A stretch of 64,000 nucleotides of DNA from Lathyrus oleraceus (GCF_024323335.1 NC_066580.1:85297391-85361390); one strand, 5' to 3'. Shown: positions 1 to 12,050, counted from the stretch's first letter. Program-made: numbers and translations. Notes: a model not told the origin generated them from the letters alone.

Positions 1-539
1 ATTTTTGACTAGACCTCAAATTCTTCAATGTGAGTGTTTGAAATGTCAAATGAGACTTGTTTTAACATGAATGAAGTATTTCTAGTCACTTCCCACCTCC
101 AAATCCATAGTTGACTTGGCAGTTGACTTTCTAGGTCTTCAGATGACCTGAAAAATGTTCTGATGAGATTCAAGCCTCTACCACTTGGGATTTTGCTTCA
201 AAATGACATCATAACTCATGTGAACTCTTGTAAATGATTGTGGGGGCCAAATCTCAAGAATGACCACCATCTATTGCTCAATGAATGCCTTTAAGTGCCT
301 TGATCCGTTATTGCTTCATCTGCAAGACAAATGTTAGATGACATATTTTTGTACTTTTGGTTAGTGATAAAAGAAAAACAATGATATACAAATGCAAACA
401 TGCTTGGTGATCAAGAACCACTCTCAAAAAGATAACCCACCCACATGGAAGGAAGCAAAGTGACCAATGATTCTTGAGGCAATGCAATGATATGATATGA
501 TGCCATGAGGGATCTTAGGGACAAAATTGGGGTCTTACA
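1..539 (-). mobile_element. LTR F: start-side part of an Ogre-type LTR, cut by window edge
   Basis: Read on the minus strand this begins TGTAAGACCCCAATTTTG at 539 and closely follows the first 540 bases of the D LTR at 50751, including the shared TTTTGTCCCTAAGATCC. It is therefore the U3 start of a D-type LTR lying antisense. The sequence right of 540 is LTR A, whose homologue in the B 3' LTR is continuous across 27566, so F was inserted into A. GAAGC (540-544) should be one copy of its 5-bp target duplication; the other copy lies outside the window. Whether F is a solo LTR or the 5' LTR of an element cannot be told. Confidence 0.85.
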
Positions 540-937
540 GAAGCAACCTATCCTTAATGCAAAGCCATTCACTTGATCATTTGATCAAGATGAATTAGAC
601 TTGAATCAAGGAAGATTAAGCCTCCCTAATCAATACTAACTTATCAACCTTTAACTCATTGATCAAAAAGAAAAGAAGAAGAAGAAGGAGATGGATAATG
701 GAAGTGGAAATGAGAAGAATAAATGACATTAAATGAAATAGAATGTACCAATCAACAAGTGTTGACCAATGACATTGAGGATCATGGTCAAATAATCAAA
801 AACAGAAGTGAGATGAAGATTGGAAGTCAAGAAATAAACAAAATATTTTTGGCATTTTTAATATTTGAAAATAAACTTGAATTAAAATAATAAAGAAAGG
901 TCAAACTTCAAAATCACTTCAAATCAACTTTGAAAGG
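540..937 (-). mobile_element. LTR A, third segment
   Basis: Reverse complement of the B 3' LTR around 27196-27566, including the GA-rich microsatellite at 672-688 (CTT repeat at 27408 in B). It was separated from the A segment at 6269 by insertion of S1. No gene is seen. Confidence 0.85.
933..937. repeat. Target-site duplication AAAGG, left of S1
   Basis: AAAGG here matches AAAGG at 6264-6268 exactly. Removing S1 plus one copy restores a sequence continuous with the B LTR near 27190. Confidence 0.92.
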
Positions 938-1431
938 TGTCGCATCACGCGAAAAACCGGCGGGAAAAGAAAGAACAACAGAGCCGCCACCGTGCGTTAT
1001 TTATCCCAAAAGAGGGAAAGGAAACGCTCGAAGTAAACCTGGGAAAGAACATGGTCTCGCGACCAAAGAGAATGGGTTCGGGAGTCGGTTATGCGAAGGG
1101 AAGGTATTAGCACCCCTACGCATCCGTAGTACTCTACGGGATCCACGCACAAAAGGAGGGAATATTGGTTGCTAAATGCTGCTCAAACACACACACACAC
1201 TGGCTGAAAGAGACACAAGAAACTGACTGAAACTGACTCGGCAGGATATCGCATCCTGGGCCTACTTAGTCTATCAGGCATAGACATCAGAGTCGAAGTA
1301 GTTCGGACTGGGGAAACGACACATGCTCGCTAGGATGTCGCATCCTATGCATACGTATCTTCTCGGACGAGAGAAGAATCAGAGCATTCGTAGCTCGGCT
1401 GACACGCACACAAACAAACACAGGCAAATGT

Positions 1432-1531
1432 GGAGCCTGAATGCCAATCACTGGACTTACATCAGCATCCGAACCTAAACACACCCACACTAGAACCCAA
1501 ATGCCACTCGATGGACTTACATCGGCTTCCA
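1432..1531 (-). repeat. Two-copy LTR minisatellite (TAAGTCCA..TGGCAT unit)
   Basis: Two units of about 61 bp share the core TGCCAnTCnnTGGACTTACATC. The same unit occurs twice in S2 (7237-7333), twice in S3 (22021-22118) and about nine times in the D LTR (54783-55290). Confidence 0.75.
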
Positions 1532-1906
1532 AGCACACAACAACACAACAAGTTAATAGGGAGTCGGGGACTCGAGCCTATAACTGTCAAGCACACACTC
1601 AAACAAACAGGCGACGAATTGCTAAGGAGTCAGGCACTCGAGCCTAGCAACTGTCAAACAACACACACAAAAGAAAAAGGGCGCCCGGAGAGATCAGCTC
1701 AATCTCCTGCCTACATACTTCATCTGGTATGAAGATCAGGGCGATGTAGTTCCCCTACGCAGGGATAAAGGACTAGCCTAACCAGATAACAGAGGGAGAC
1801 ACAACTAGGGAGACTACGACTCGAGCCTAGATGTTATCATGCAAATCATCCCTAAGTTAAGGTTTCTAGCTAAATGGCACGCGGGCCAACCTATCCTAAG
1901 TATGGC

Positions 1907-1985
1907 TCACACAGGGAGCAAGCCACACACACTTAACTTGCACAGGAAGCAAGCCAAGCAAATCCTAACTTGCACAGGAAGCAAA
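1907..1985 (-). repeat. Three CTTGCACAGGAAGCAAG-type units
   Basis: Copies at 1907-1923 (diverged), 1937-1953 and 1969-1985, period about 31 bp. Each good unit is a small inverted repeat, CTTGC and GCAAG around ACAGGAA. Confidence 0.75.
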
Positions 1986-2355
1986 TCAAACAATCCTACA
2001 AGCACAGATAGCACACGCTATACACAAACAAGTGGCTCAAACAAGGGTTAGGTTTTAGTCAAGGGGTCATATCAACCTCAACAAACAAACCTCTGGAACT
2101 GGGTGAATGTTGCTCTTAACCTTGCCATTGAGGGGCTAAGGTGAAGCAGATGAAAGGATGAAGTGAGGATGAGACCTCACAGCTCTTATCCCTGGCCTGG
2201 GAGAGCTCAAGACAAGAATGTGTGGGTTCAGAAAGTGGGAACCCTTCTACACATTAAAACTGACTCAACTGTACAATTGTACAAGATCTTGGGTTTGTAT
2301 CTGCAATGCATCAACACAGTGGTGTGAGCAAAGCGGATGACACACTGAATAGTGG

Positions 2356-2374
2356 GGGATAGATTGCATATCCC
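2356..2374 (-). other. Covarying LTR hairpin, S1 copy
   Basis: GGGATA (2356-2361) and TATCCC (2369-2374) enclose a 7-nt loop. On the element's own strand the loop reads TGCAATC. Homologous hairpins lie in S2, S3, C and D with other stem sequences that still pair. Confidence 0.7.
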
Positions 2375-2479
2375 TACCTTCCACCAATTGCCTCTTCACT
2401 TAGGAGGACTTTGACTCTATGCAAGGACAAAGTTAAACATCCACAAACATTGCCTCTTAAGGAGGACTTCAGACAGTTG

Positions 2480-2501
2480 CCTGGCCAAGTAACAGGCCAG
2501 G
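2480..2501 (-). other. CCTGGCC/GGCCAGG hairpin, S1 copy
   Basis: A 7-bp perfect stem (2480-2486 with 2495-2501) around an 8-nt loop, repeated in S2 (8253-8274) and D (54213-54234). Confidence 0.65.
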
Positions 2502-3970
2502 TCTTCCAGACTACATGAAGTAAAAGAGACATACCTCAATGCAAATTGCTTATACAAGCAAAGCAAAGCAAAAAGTTCACAAGGAACTAAGCAACTAAAG
2601 CACCTGAAACAGTCAAGCAGATGTTAGTATACAACTTCAAACAAAACAAACAGAAACAGACAACAACAGTCCATTAGAGGCACATGGATGTGCAGGGTAC
2701 AAGGCTTAAGGCATGTAAGCCAAGCCACCTACAAAACAAAGAGGTTATACAACAATATTCAAGCAAGCTCAGTCAAAAGAATTGGTCTCAATGGCCATTT
2801 GATGGTCAACCTGAAAACATAAACTCAAAGGTGAGTAACAGGACCACTAGGACAAGCCTAGGGTCAAAAGTGAATGAGAAAGTCAAAACAGCAAAGGGCA
2901 AGTATCCAAAATCATGTTCAAACAATTAGGAAACAAAACCAATTGGGTTCACATGCATATCAATCACTATCATCATTTCATGAACAATTTAGGTCAAAGT
3001 ATAGCAAACAGAAGCTCATAGGAGTCAACAGCAAGACTTAACTCAAAAGTCAACTCAAACATTTCCAAAAATCACCAAATAAATCATGGTCAATCACAAT
3101 CCACAGCATGGTAAGCATATCAAATTTCATCTCATTTGGACAAGTGGAAGGCAGTCAATGAAAATCAGAAAGTCAAAGCAATTTGAACATGCTCAAAGAA
3201 GTCAACCAAACATGCATCAACTTAGAAAAATCATAAGTCAAGAATGGTGTGTGATAAATGAATGGGACTAAAGCCAATGCAAATATGAGGATGCCTAGTT
3301 ATCTCATGTAAAATTTCAGGTCCATCTAATAAAGTATGAGAATTTCACAAATGAAATGGGAACATGTGTCACACAAGGTCAACATTTTGACTAAGCAGGG
3401 GAGAAAATCTCAAACAATTAGGAAATGCCACAAATAATTCCAAGAAAATTCACATGTAAACTAGACATACAAGAGTAGGTTCATGCAAAAAATCAGATCA
3501 ATTGGAGGTCAAGAAGCGTGGTAATGAAAATCATGAAGTTGGGCATCAATGGTGTGACACAAATTGTCACACCCTAATTAAAAAATTCATAACTCACAAA
3601 CCAGCAATGATAAATTCACAAACTCTACACCAAAATCACCATGAGTGTGTCTAGTTTAGGCACAAAAAATTTGGGAGCCATTGGATACATTCTCATCATT
3701 TCACAAATGTTTTGGCAGAGTGTATAATATTTGGTCACATGTCACAAACCCTAGCACCATTTAAAAACCATTGATCAAAAAAATCTGGAAAAAATATGAT
3801 AAAATACTAGAGGTCATGAGGAAGACAATGCAAAAATTCCCATGATTTTTGGACTAAAATTGGAGGCGCAATGATTTTTGTAAGTTGGTGTCACAAAGTG
3901 AAATAAATATTGAGATGAATTGATTTTAATTGGAATATATATTTCATAGAAGGCGTTAAATAAATGAATT

Positions 3971-4042
3971 GGCATTGCGCCCCAGTGGTAAAACACTTGG
4001 TATTTGAAGCAAAGGTCTGGGGTTCGAATCCCCCTCGCTCCA
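3971..4042 (+). pseudogene. tRNA-like sequence (degenerate, Gln-like anticodon TTG)
   Basis: A 72-nt stretch ends in CTCGCTCCA and carries a perfect B-box consensus GGTTCGAATCC at 4021-4031 with a GGGG/CCCC T-arm. The D-arm-like CCCAGTGGTAAAACACTTGG holds an A-box-like core. The putative anticodon loop reads ATTTGAA, which would give TTG (Gln). The acceptor ends and the anticodon stem do not pair properly, so it is not a good tRNA gene. It lies antisense to LTR S1 and is absent from the matching place in S2. It could be a tRNA relic captured by the LTR or a chance pol III-like promoter. Confidence 0.4.
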
Positions 4043-4059
4043 GGCCTTTTACTCTGCGC

Positions 4060-4144
4060 GCGAACGGTCGACCGTAGGGTCAGCGCACGCTGACTCGTGG
4101 AGTGCGAACGGTCGACCATAGGGTCAGCGCACGCTAACCCGTGG
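4060..4144. repeat. GC-rich 41-bp direct repeat, two copies
   Basis: GCGAACGGTCGACC..AGGGTCAGCGCACGCT occurs at 4060-4100 and 4104-4144 (period 44 bp). It lies just after the tRNA-like sequence in an otherwise AT-rich LTR. Each copy contains the palindrome GGTCGACC. Confidence 0.8.
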
Positions 4145-6263
4145 GGCACGCGCCGACTGCATGCGTCGACGCCCAGTATCATGTGGCAGCAGAAAAAGAT
4201 ACTTACAGTAGCAGCATATTCATCAAACCCAGGTTGAAATTTTTTGTTCCAAATCCAAGAAAAAACATATCAATGCGTACATCTAAGCATATACATCAAT
4301 AATACAACCATCATTTTCATTAACTCATACCAACAAGGACAAACATAGCAACAAACATATTTCATCATCAAACTTAAACATGGCATAACTTTCAGAATAG
4401 CCAACCATTTTTGAAACCACAACCACTGTTGAGCTCAGCGTAAAAAGACCTTTCTAAAGCATGTATCTATTTTAAGAAACAAAGAGGTCGAAATTTTACC
4501 GAAGTTGATGGACAGTTATGGTACAAACGTTGTTTGGCCTCCTTTGCTCGAAACAGCTGCTCAACACACTTCCACAAGATGAATGGATGGTGAAACAACA
4601 ATGCAAGGCTTGGTCCTCTTGGAGTTTTGACAACTTTGGAAAAATGGCCAAGATGCAAGGTGATGTTCTTAGAGAATGAATGATGTTTGCCTGCAAGATG
4701 ATGGCTGCTCCTAGTGGTTTTTCATGACAGAAAACGATGTTTTGATATTGTTTTAAGCAAGGCAGGGTTTTGTTCCTTCAGAAGTTTTTTTTGACAGCTT
4801 TTGGAAAAAATGGCCAAGAATGATTTCCTAGGGGATGAAGTTCTATTGGTTTGTCATGTGTTAGAGGCTCTTCAAAATGAGGAATGGATAGTGAAATAGC
4901 CAATGCCAGGTTCAGTCTTTTGGAAGCTTTTTTACAGAAAATGGAAAATGCATAAAATGTGTTTTTTTGAGCAAAAGTGAAAGAGTGAGTTCTGTTGGCT
5001 TGTTGCTGTTCTTGTGGATGCTAGTAGTGTGTAACATGACAGAAAAATGATGAAAAACCTGCTATGTTGTGGTACAAGGCATGGCTCATGGATATGTGGG
5101 ATATGGTGGTTGCAAATTGTACTTTTCTTCCCATTTTCAAGCAATTAGGCATGGCTATGTGATGGGTGTAGGTACTTGCACGAATTTGCCTTTGTACATG
5201 CTGCAAATAATATTCCAAGCAAGTTCCAATTGGCCCCAAGTGTTAAAAATGCATAATTCAAAAAGTCAACCATTGGTCAAACTTGAATTTCACATATGCT
5301 AGGTTCAAAAATGCCATTTTGATTGGCAATGTTTTGGCTCATGAAATTTATATTTTTGGAAAGAGGGGATCAAATGTGACTTGTAGGAAAAAACCCCACC
5401 AAAATTGGCCAAATGGTTTGGGAGATATGGCCTCTTGAAGTTCAAGATTTTCTGAAATCGATTCGATCATAACTTGCCAACCACACATGGGAATTGAGAG
5501 TTCTAGGACTTTTTGGAAATGGGAGAACAAGATCTTCAACTTTCATGTTGGGCAAAAATTCATTTGAGGCTTGTATCATGATGTAAGTTTGAGGATCAAA
5601 ACTTTCCATTTCTGGTAAGTTTCAGTTACAGGCCCAGTTTCCGTTTTGGGAAATTTCTGATCTGGCTTCAAATTCTTCCATGATGGTGTTTGGCATGATG
5701 TATGATGACTATTTGGACATGAATGAACTCTCACAAACCAATTCCAATCATCCAATCACTGATTAAATGGACAGTTGACCAGCAGTTGACTTTTAGGGTT
5801 TCTGACTGATTATGCATTGACTGACAACTTCCAAACCCTAATTCCTTGAGGACTTGACTTCAAATGATGTCCCAAGTTGTATGAACTCTTGATTATTGAT
5901 CATGGTGCCCAAATTCCACAAGAATGACCACCATCCACTGCTTTGACTGACAGTTGACTTTTTTAGGGTTTTTGACTGTCTGTGTATGAACTGATGATCT
6001 CTGAGCCTTCAACCCTTGACCAAAATACTTCAAATAGACCTCCAAGCCATGTGAACTTGTTGGACAAACCCTAAGGCCTTGGTTCCTTGAGAATTATGCT
6101 TGCTTGATTGGTTGCCTGATCTCCTGATCAGTTTGACCTAATTCTTGATTGGCTTGCACTTGAGGCAAAGGAGGCAATGCAATGCTATGCAATGGACCAT
6201 GATATGCTATGACCTAATATGAAAATGTATGTACAATGCTAGGTGCAAATTTGAGGTGCTACA

Positions 6264-6268
6264 AAAGG
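6264..6268. repeat. Target-site duplication AAAGG, right of S1
   Basis: Exact partner of 933-937. Confidence 0.92.
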
Positions 6269-6632
6269 TCCAAGTGATTTATCCCAAGTCCAACAAGGTC
6301 AAACAAAGTTTGACAAAAAATTTCAGCATTTTTAAAAGTCATAAACTATTTTTAATCAATTAAAAATGAATAAAAATAACCTAATTGAACTAAAATCTCA
6401 AATAAATCTCAAATCAATTAATAAATTGATGAGAACATTTTTCATAGATCCATCATCATTCAAATAGGTTGAGAAAATATTGACGTGGCTGATCAGAGGG
6501 CTCTCAAGCGCGCGCTTACCATGTACATGAGTCAAGCGCGTGGTACCGTGCATTAAAATGAAGTCAAACATAACAAGGGCCATGATTAGATCTGGGAAAC
6601 GCATCCAAGTGTCCAGATTTGATCTGGAAAAG

Positions 6633-6656
6633 AGACGGTGGTGTACACCACCGTCT
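6633..6656 (-). other. Perfect 24-bp palindrome, A version of the LTR hairpin
   Basis: The half-site AGACGGTGGTGT is followed directly by its exact reverse complement. B (26517) and S4 (45644) have AGACGGTGGC with GCCACCGTCT, so the changed base is changed on both arms. The neighbouring GCCGGAGA is conserved. Confidence 0.8.
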
Positions 6657-6730
6657 TCTCCGGCGAGTCCAGGGATTCCGACCAAAGTTGTAGGTTCTAA
6701 AAACTTGATGAAAACGAGCGATCCTCATAA

Positions 6731-6735
6731 CATTG
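6731..6735. repeat. Target-site duplication CATTG, left of S2
   Basis: Exact partner of 11571-11575, directly abutting the S2 ends. Confidence 0.92.
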
Positions 6736-7236
6736 TGTCGCATCACGCGAAAAACCGGCGGGAAAAGAACAAACAACAGAGCCGCCACCGTGCGTTATTT
6801 ATCCCAAAAGAGGGAAAGGAAACGCTCAGAGTAAACCTGGAAAGAACATGGTCTCGCGACCAAAGAGAATGGGTTCGGGAGTCGGTTATGCGAAGGGAAG
6901 GTATTAGCACCCCTACGCATCCGTAGTACTCTACGGGATCCACGCACAAAAGGAAGGATAAATGGTTGCTAAAACACTGCTCAAACACACACACACTGGC
7001 TGAAAGAGACACAAGAAAACAGACAAGACTGACTCGGCAGGATATCGTATCCTGGGCCTACTTAGTCTATCAAGCATAGACATCAGAGTCGAAGTAGTTC
7101 GGACTGGGGAAACGACACATGCTCGCTAGGATATCGCATCCTATGCATACGTATCTCCTTGGACGAAGGAGAATCAGAGCATTCGTAGCTCGGCTGACAC
7201 GCACACAAACAAACAAAACGCACACAGGCAAACGTG

Positions 7237-7333
7237 GAGCCCGACTGCCAATCACTGGACTTATGTCAGCATCCGAACCTAAACACACACACTGGAACCC
7301 AAATGCCACTCGATGGACTTACATCGGCTTCCA
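7237..7333 (-). repeat. Two-copy LTR minisatellite, S2
   Basis: Same repeat and place as S1 1432-1531: two units around the core TGGACTTAYRTC. Confidence 0.72.
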
Positions 7334-7645
7334 AGCACACAACAACTCAACAAGTTAATAGGGAGTCGGGGACTCGAGCCTATAACTGTCAAACAACACA
7401 CACAAAAGAAAAGAAAAGGCGCCCGGAGAGATCAGCTCAATCTCCTGCCTACATACTTCATCTGGTGTGAAGATCAGGGCGATGTAGTTCCCCTACGCAG
7501 GGATAAAGGACTAGCCTAACCAGATAACAGAGGGAGACACAACTAGGGAGACTACGACTCGAGCCTAGATGTTATCATGCAAAATCAACCCTAAGTTAAG
7601 GTTTCTAGCTAACTGGCACAGGGAGCCAGCCTATCCTAATCATGA

Positions 7646-7760
7646 CTTGCACAGGAAGCAAGCCACACACACACTTAACTCGCACAGGAAGCAAGCCAAG
7701 CAAAACCTAACTTGCACAGGAAGCAAGTCTAAACTAACCCTAACTTGCACAGGAAGCAAG
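7646..7760 (-). repeat. Four CTTGCACAGGAAGCAAG units
   Basis: Units at 7646-7662, 7679-7695 (one T to C change), 7711-7727 and 7744-7760, period 32-33 bp. S1 has three, so copy number differs between related LTRs. Confidence 0.82.
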
Positions 7761-8127
7761 TCAAACAAACATACAAGCACAGATAGCACACACTATACAC
7801 AAGCAAGGGGCTCAAACAAGGCTAGGTTTTAGTCGAGGGGTCATATCAACCTCAACAAACAAACCTCTGGAACTGGGTAAATGTGCTCTTAACCTTGCCA
7901 TTGAGGGGCTAAGGTGAAGCAGATGAAGGGTGAGTGAAGATAAGACTTCACAGCTCTTATCCCTGGCCTGGGAGAGCTCAAGACAAGAATGTGTGGGTTC
8001 AGAAAGTGGGAACCCTTCTACACATTTGATACTGACTCAACTGTACAATTGTACAAGATCTTGGGTTTGTATCTGCAATGCATCAACACAGTGGTGTGAG
8101 CAAAGCAGATGACACACTAAATAGCAG

Positions 8128-8146
8128 GGGATAGGTTGCATATCCC
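8128..8146 (-). other. Covarying LTR hairpin, S2 copy
   Basis: GGGATA (8128-8133) pairs with TATCCC (8141-8146). The loop differs by one base from the S1 copy. Confidence 0.7.
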
Positions 8147-8252
8147 TTGGGTTCTGCCAATTGCCTCTTCACTTAGGAGGTCTTTGACTCTATACAAGGA
8201 CAAATGTAAACAGTCACAAACATTGCCTCTTAAGGAGGACTTCAGACAGTTG

Positions 8253-8274
8253 CCTGGCCAAGTAACAGGCCAGG
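8253..8274 (-). other. CCTGGCC/GGCCAGG hairpin, S2 copy
   Basis: Stem 8253-8259 with 8268-8274, loop identical to S1. Confidence 0.65.
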
Positions 8275-11200
8275 TCTTCCAGACTACATGAAGATTAGAA
8301 GTATACCTCAATGCAAATTGCTTATACAAGCAAAGCAAAGCAAAAGTTCACAAGGAACTGAGCAACTAAAAGCACCTAAAATAGTCAAGCAGACATTAGT
8401 ATGCAACTTCAAAACAAAGCAAAAGGAAACAGACATCAACAGTTAATCATAAGCAAGTGGATGTGCAAGGCATAAGGCTTAAGGCATGTGAGCCAAGCCA
8501 CCTACAAAACAAACAAGTTAGACAATGATATTTAAGCAAGCTCAATCAAAAAGAATTGGTCTCATTGGTCATTTGTTGGTCATCCTGAAAACACGAGCTC
8601 AAATGTAAGTAACAAGACCACTAGGACAAGCCTAGGGTCAAAAGGAATGAAAAAAGTCAAAACAGCAAAGGGCAAACAACCAAAATCATGTTCAAACAAT
8701 CAAGAATCAATACCAATTGGGTTCACATCCATATCAATCACTATCATCATTTCATGAACAATTTAGGTCAAGGTATAGCAAACAGAAGCTCATAGGAGTC
8801 AACAGCAAGACTTGAATTAAAAGCAAACTCAAACATTTCCAAAAATCACCAAATAAATCATGGCCAATCACAACCCACAGCATGGTAAGCATGTCAAATT
8901 TCATCTCATTTGGACAAGTGGAAGGCAGTCAATGAAAATCAGAAAGGCAAGGCAATTTTGAACATGCTCAAGGAAGTCAACCAAACATGCATCAACTTAG
9001 AAAAATCATAAATCAGGGATGGTGTATGATAAATGAATGGGACTAAAACCATGGCAAAGCTTAGGATGTCTAGTTATCTCATGTAAAATTTCATGTCCAT
9101 CTAATAAAGTATGAGAATTTCACAAATGAAATGGGAACATGTGTCACAAAAAGTCAACATATGACTAAACAGGGGAGAAAATCTCAAACAATTAGGAAAT
9201 GCCACAAATAAATCCAAGAAAATTCACATGTAAACTAGACATCCAAGAGTACATTCATGCAAAAATTCAAACCAATTTGAGTTCAAGAAGCATGGTAATG
9301 AAAATCGTGAAGTTGGACATCAATGGTGTGACACAAATTGTCACACCCTAATTCAAAAAATCATAACTCACAAACCAGCAATGATAAATTCACAAGCTCT
9401 ACAACCAAATCACCATGAATGTGTCTAGTTTAAGCACAAAAAATTTGGGAGCCATTGGATAAAGTATCACCATTTCACAAATGTTTTGGCAAAGTGTACA
9501 AAATATGCATACATGTCACAAACCCTAATACCATTTAAAATCCACTCATCCAAAAAATCAGCAAAAATCATGATAAAAAAGTAGAGATCCAGATGAACAC
9601 AATGCAAAAATTCCCATGAATTTTGGATTTGAAATGAAGATGTTATGAATTTTGTAAGTTGGGGCAATCAAATGAAATAAATAATAGAAACCAACATGAT
9701 TTAATGGGTCACATGGCACGGGAATGGCAATTTTGAAATTACTTGGACAAGTTAATGAAACGATGCGTTTTGGGCCAGGGAATGAAATAATTTGATTGGC
9801 TCATGGGGGCTGGAACAGTACCACGACATGCACACGCGAAAATGAATCTGGGCAGCGCTTTAAGGTTTTTGCTACAGTGATGTTCATCATCAATGATGAA
9901 CAAAAATCCCAGAAATGGGAATTAAACATAACATTAGAATCGTCTAACATCACACAATCCAAATCCAGGCTTGGTTTTCAGTAATTTGAGCTAAACATCA
10001 AGAATCGAATCAAAACATATTCAACTATCAAACTTTAGATCCATGTAACTTTCAGCATACTTAACCATTTTTAGTGGTTTAAGTTTCAGAATGACCAGCA
10101 CAACAAGACCTAGCTAAAGCACATAATAGTTTAAAGAAACAAGGAGGTCGAAATTTTACCAAGTTGGAAGAGCAGTGTCGATACAGTTGTTATTTGGCCA
10201 TGTTAAAGTGAAACAGATGCTCCTTAACCTCCCTAAGGTTGAATGATGAAGTTAGCTTGGCTCGAAATAGCTTGGAATGGCTTCAAACTTGGACTGCCAT
10301 TGATGATGCTTGAAGAAAAACAGTCGTGGAAATGGCCTTTCAGCTGGAGAATGATGGTGAAAACAAGCTCAAAATGGTGTATGGATGTTGTTTTAGGCAA
10401 GGCAATGTCAAGCTCTTTGAGTTTCTTTGACAGATTTTGAAAATGGCCAAAGATGAAGTTTTGAGAGAATGAGAGAGCAAGGGTTTGTCTGTTGTAAAAT
10501 GGTGGCTGCTAGGGTTTCCTTCAGCAGGAAAATGATGAATATATATGTTGTTCAATGGTACTGAGCAAGGTTCATGAAAATGTGGAATGGAGTTGGTAAA
10601 AAGTGTACTTTTGGCCAATTTTCAAGCAAGTAGGTGATGGGTGTGTGTACTGCATGAAAATGGGCTTCCAACAAGTTTTAAACAACATTTCAGAACATAT
10701 TTGAATGGCAAAAATGGTTGGAAAAGATTAAATCAAAAGTTCACTTTTTCACCTCACTTAAAATTAATTCAAGTAGGTTCAAAAATGCCATTTTGATCCA
10801 TGAGGTTTTGGTGCATGAGGGTTACATATTTGGAAAGATGAGGTCAAATGTGACTTGTTGGAAAAAACCCCACCAAATTTGGCTAAATGGTTTGAGAGAT
10901 ATGGCCTTTTGAAGTTCAAAAATTTCTGAAAATGATTTGATCATAACTTGCCAACCATACATGGGAATGGAGTGTTCTTGGATTTTTTGGAAATGGGAGA
11001 ACAAGATCTTCAACTTTCATGTTGGGCAAAAATTCATTTGAAGCTTGTATCATGATGTAAGTTTGAGGATCAAGACTTTCCATTTTTGGCAGGTTTCAAT
11101 TACAGGTCCAGTTTCTATTTTTGGAAATTTCTGATCTGGCTTCAAATTCTTCCATGATGGTGTTTGTCATGATATATGAGGCCTATTTGGACATGAATAA

Positions 11201-11570
11201 GCTCTCTCAAACCAAATCCCACCATCAAAACCATAAAATCAGACAAAGTTGACCAAGTTTGACTTTTTAAGGTTTCTGACTGACTGTGCATTGACTGATG
11301 ACTTCTGAACATCCAATCCTTGATCAAAACACTTCAAATGGATCCCCAAGTCATGTGAACATGTTGGACCAACCCTAGGGCCTTGGATCAATGAAAAACA
11401 CACTTGCTTGCTTGATTGACTGATCTCCTGATCAGTTTGACCTAATTCTCTTGATTGACTTGCACTTGAGGCAAATGGGACAATGCAATGCTATGCAGTG
11501 GACCATGTTATGCTATGACCTAATAATGACAATTTATATATAATGATAGGTGCAAATTTGAGGTGCTACA

Positions 11571-11575
11571 CATTG
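11571..11575. repeat. Target-site duplication CATTG, right of S2
   Basis: Exact partner of 6731-6735. Confidence 0.92.
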
Positions 11576-11582
11576 GAAAGCT

Positions 11583-11602
11583 GGGGTGATGTACATCACC
11601 CC
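11583..11602 (-). other. Perfect 20-bp palindrome, A version of GTGATGTACATCAC
   Basis: The half-site GGGGTGATGT is followed by its exact reverse complement. The B (26413) and S4 (45540) copies have A instead of G next to the core on one arm and T instead of C on the other. Confidence 0.8.
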
Positions 11603-12042
11603 TGTACCATTAGTTTCTCTTCTAGATCCCCATAGTAAGAGAAATCAGAAGGAGAAAAATATGGTGTTCATGCTGAACTTCATGGATTTCAAAAATTGAG
11701 CATATAGCAATGATGTCTCTATAGAGAGGACTTCAGACAACACAATATCAAGGCCAATAGATCAAAGAATAAGGAGTTTCGAAGAAAAAACCAGTTGATG
11801 AACACCTTGTAACTGTGAAGCTTTGAGTCTCTTTCCTTGCTTCCTTTTGCCAAACAGAACTTCAATGGACTAGATGATGAAGGTTTAGGAAGTTTAGATC
11901 TGAAGATTCAACCAAATTCAATTGAATTTCAGATCTCAAATTTTGAAGAAATGTGAACTTAGTTCCTTTGGTATGGTTGGGAATTCACTCTTGCAGCATT
12001 TCAGGCGCCTTTAGGTTGAGATTTAAAGTGAGCAATGCCTTC

Positions 12043-12050
12043 TATTTATA
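12043..12050 (-). promoter_or_regulatory. Probable LTR A TATA box (TATAAATA)
   Basis: CTATAAATAG on the minus strand about 1.45 kb into the LTR. TATAAATA occurs at equivalent offsets in B (25964) and S4 (45091), each followed by a conserved AAGGCGCC block, which supports a pol II promoter. Confidence 0.65.

Larger units (their letters stand above)
938..6263 (-). mobile_element. Solo LTR S1 (TGTAGCACC family), 5326 bp
   Basis: On the minus strand it starts TGTAGCACCTCAAATTTGC at 6263 and ends GATGCGACA at 938, and is flanked by perfect AAAGG duplications. No PBS, gag, pol or second LTR is present, so this is a solo LTR left by LTR-LTR recombination. The small ORFs inside are chance. It holds a PBS-like TGGCGGCTCTGTT (989 to 977, minus), two copies of the shared GGACTTACATC repeat, CTTGCACAGGAAGCAAG repeats, two small hairpins, a tRNA-like stretch and a GC-rich duplication, listed separately. 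Confidence 0.93.
6269..6735 (-). mobile_element. LTR A, second segment
   Basis: Continues LTR A between S1 and S2, corresponding to B LTR roughly 26530-27190 but about 290 bp shorter. It contains the A version of the AGACGGTGG hairpin. Confidence 0.85.
6736..11570 (-). mobile_element. Solo LTR S2 (TGTAGCACC family), 4835 bp
   Basis: The minus strand begins TGTAGCACCTCAAATTTGC at 11570 and ends GATGCGACA at 6736, flanked by CATTG on both sides. It resembles S1 through most of its length, with about 500 bp of length difference, and lacks the S1 tRNA-like block. There is no internal region, so it is a solo LTR. It has a PBS-like TGGCGGCTCTG near 6786 and the shared hairpins and minisatellites. 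ORFs in it are chance. Confidence 0.93.

Noticed and set aside
930..1175. Small ORFs in LTR ends (also 6540-6926, 7234-7470, 34619-34870, 42622-42873)
   Set aside because: They repeat because the LTRs repeat; they are low-complexity, have no domains and differ in frame between copies.
3814..4182. A 122-codon minus-strand ORF with ARGIRTPDLCF
   Set aside because: This familiar phrase is the antisense reading of the tRNA-like segment, often annotated by mistake as protein; no coding support.
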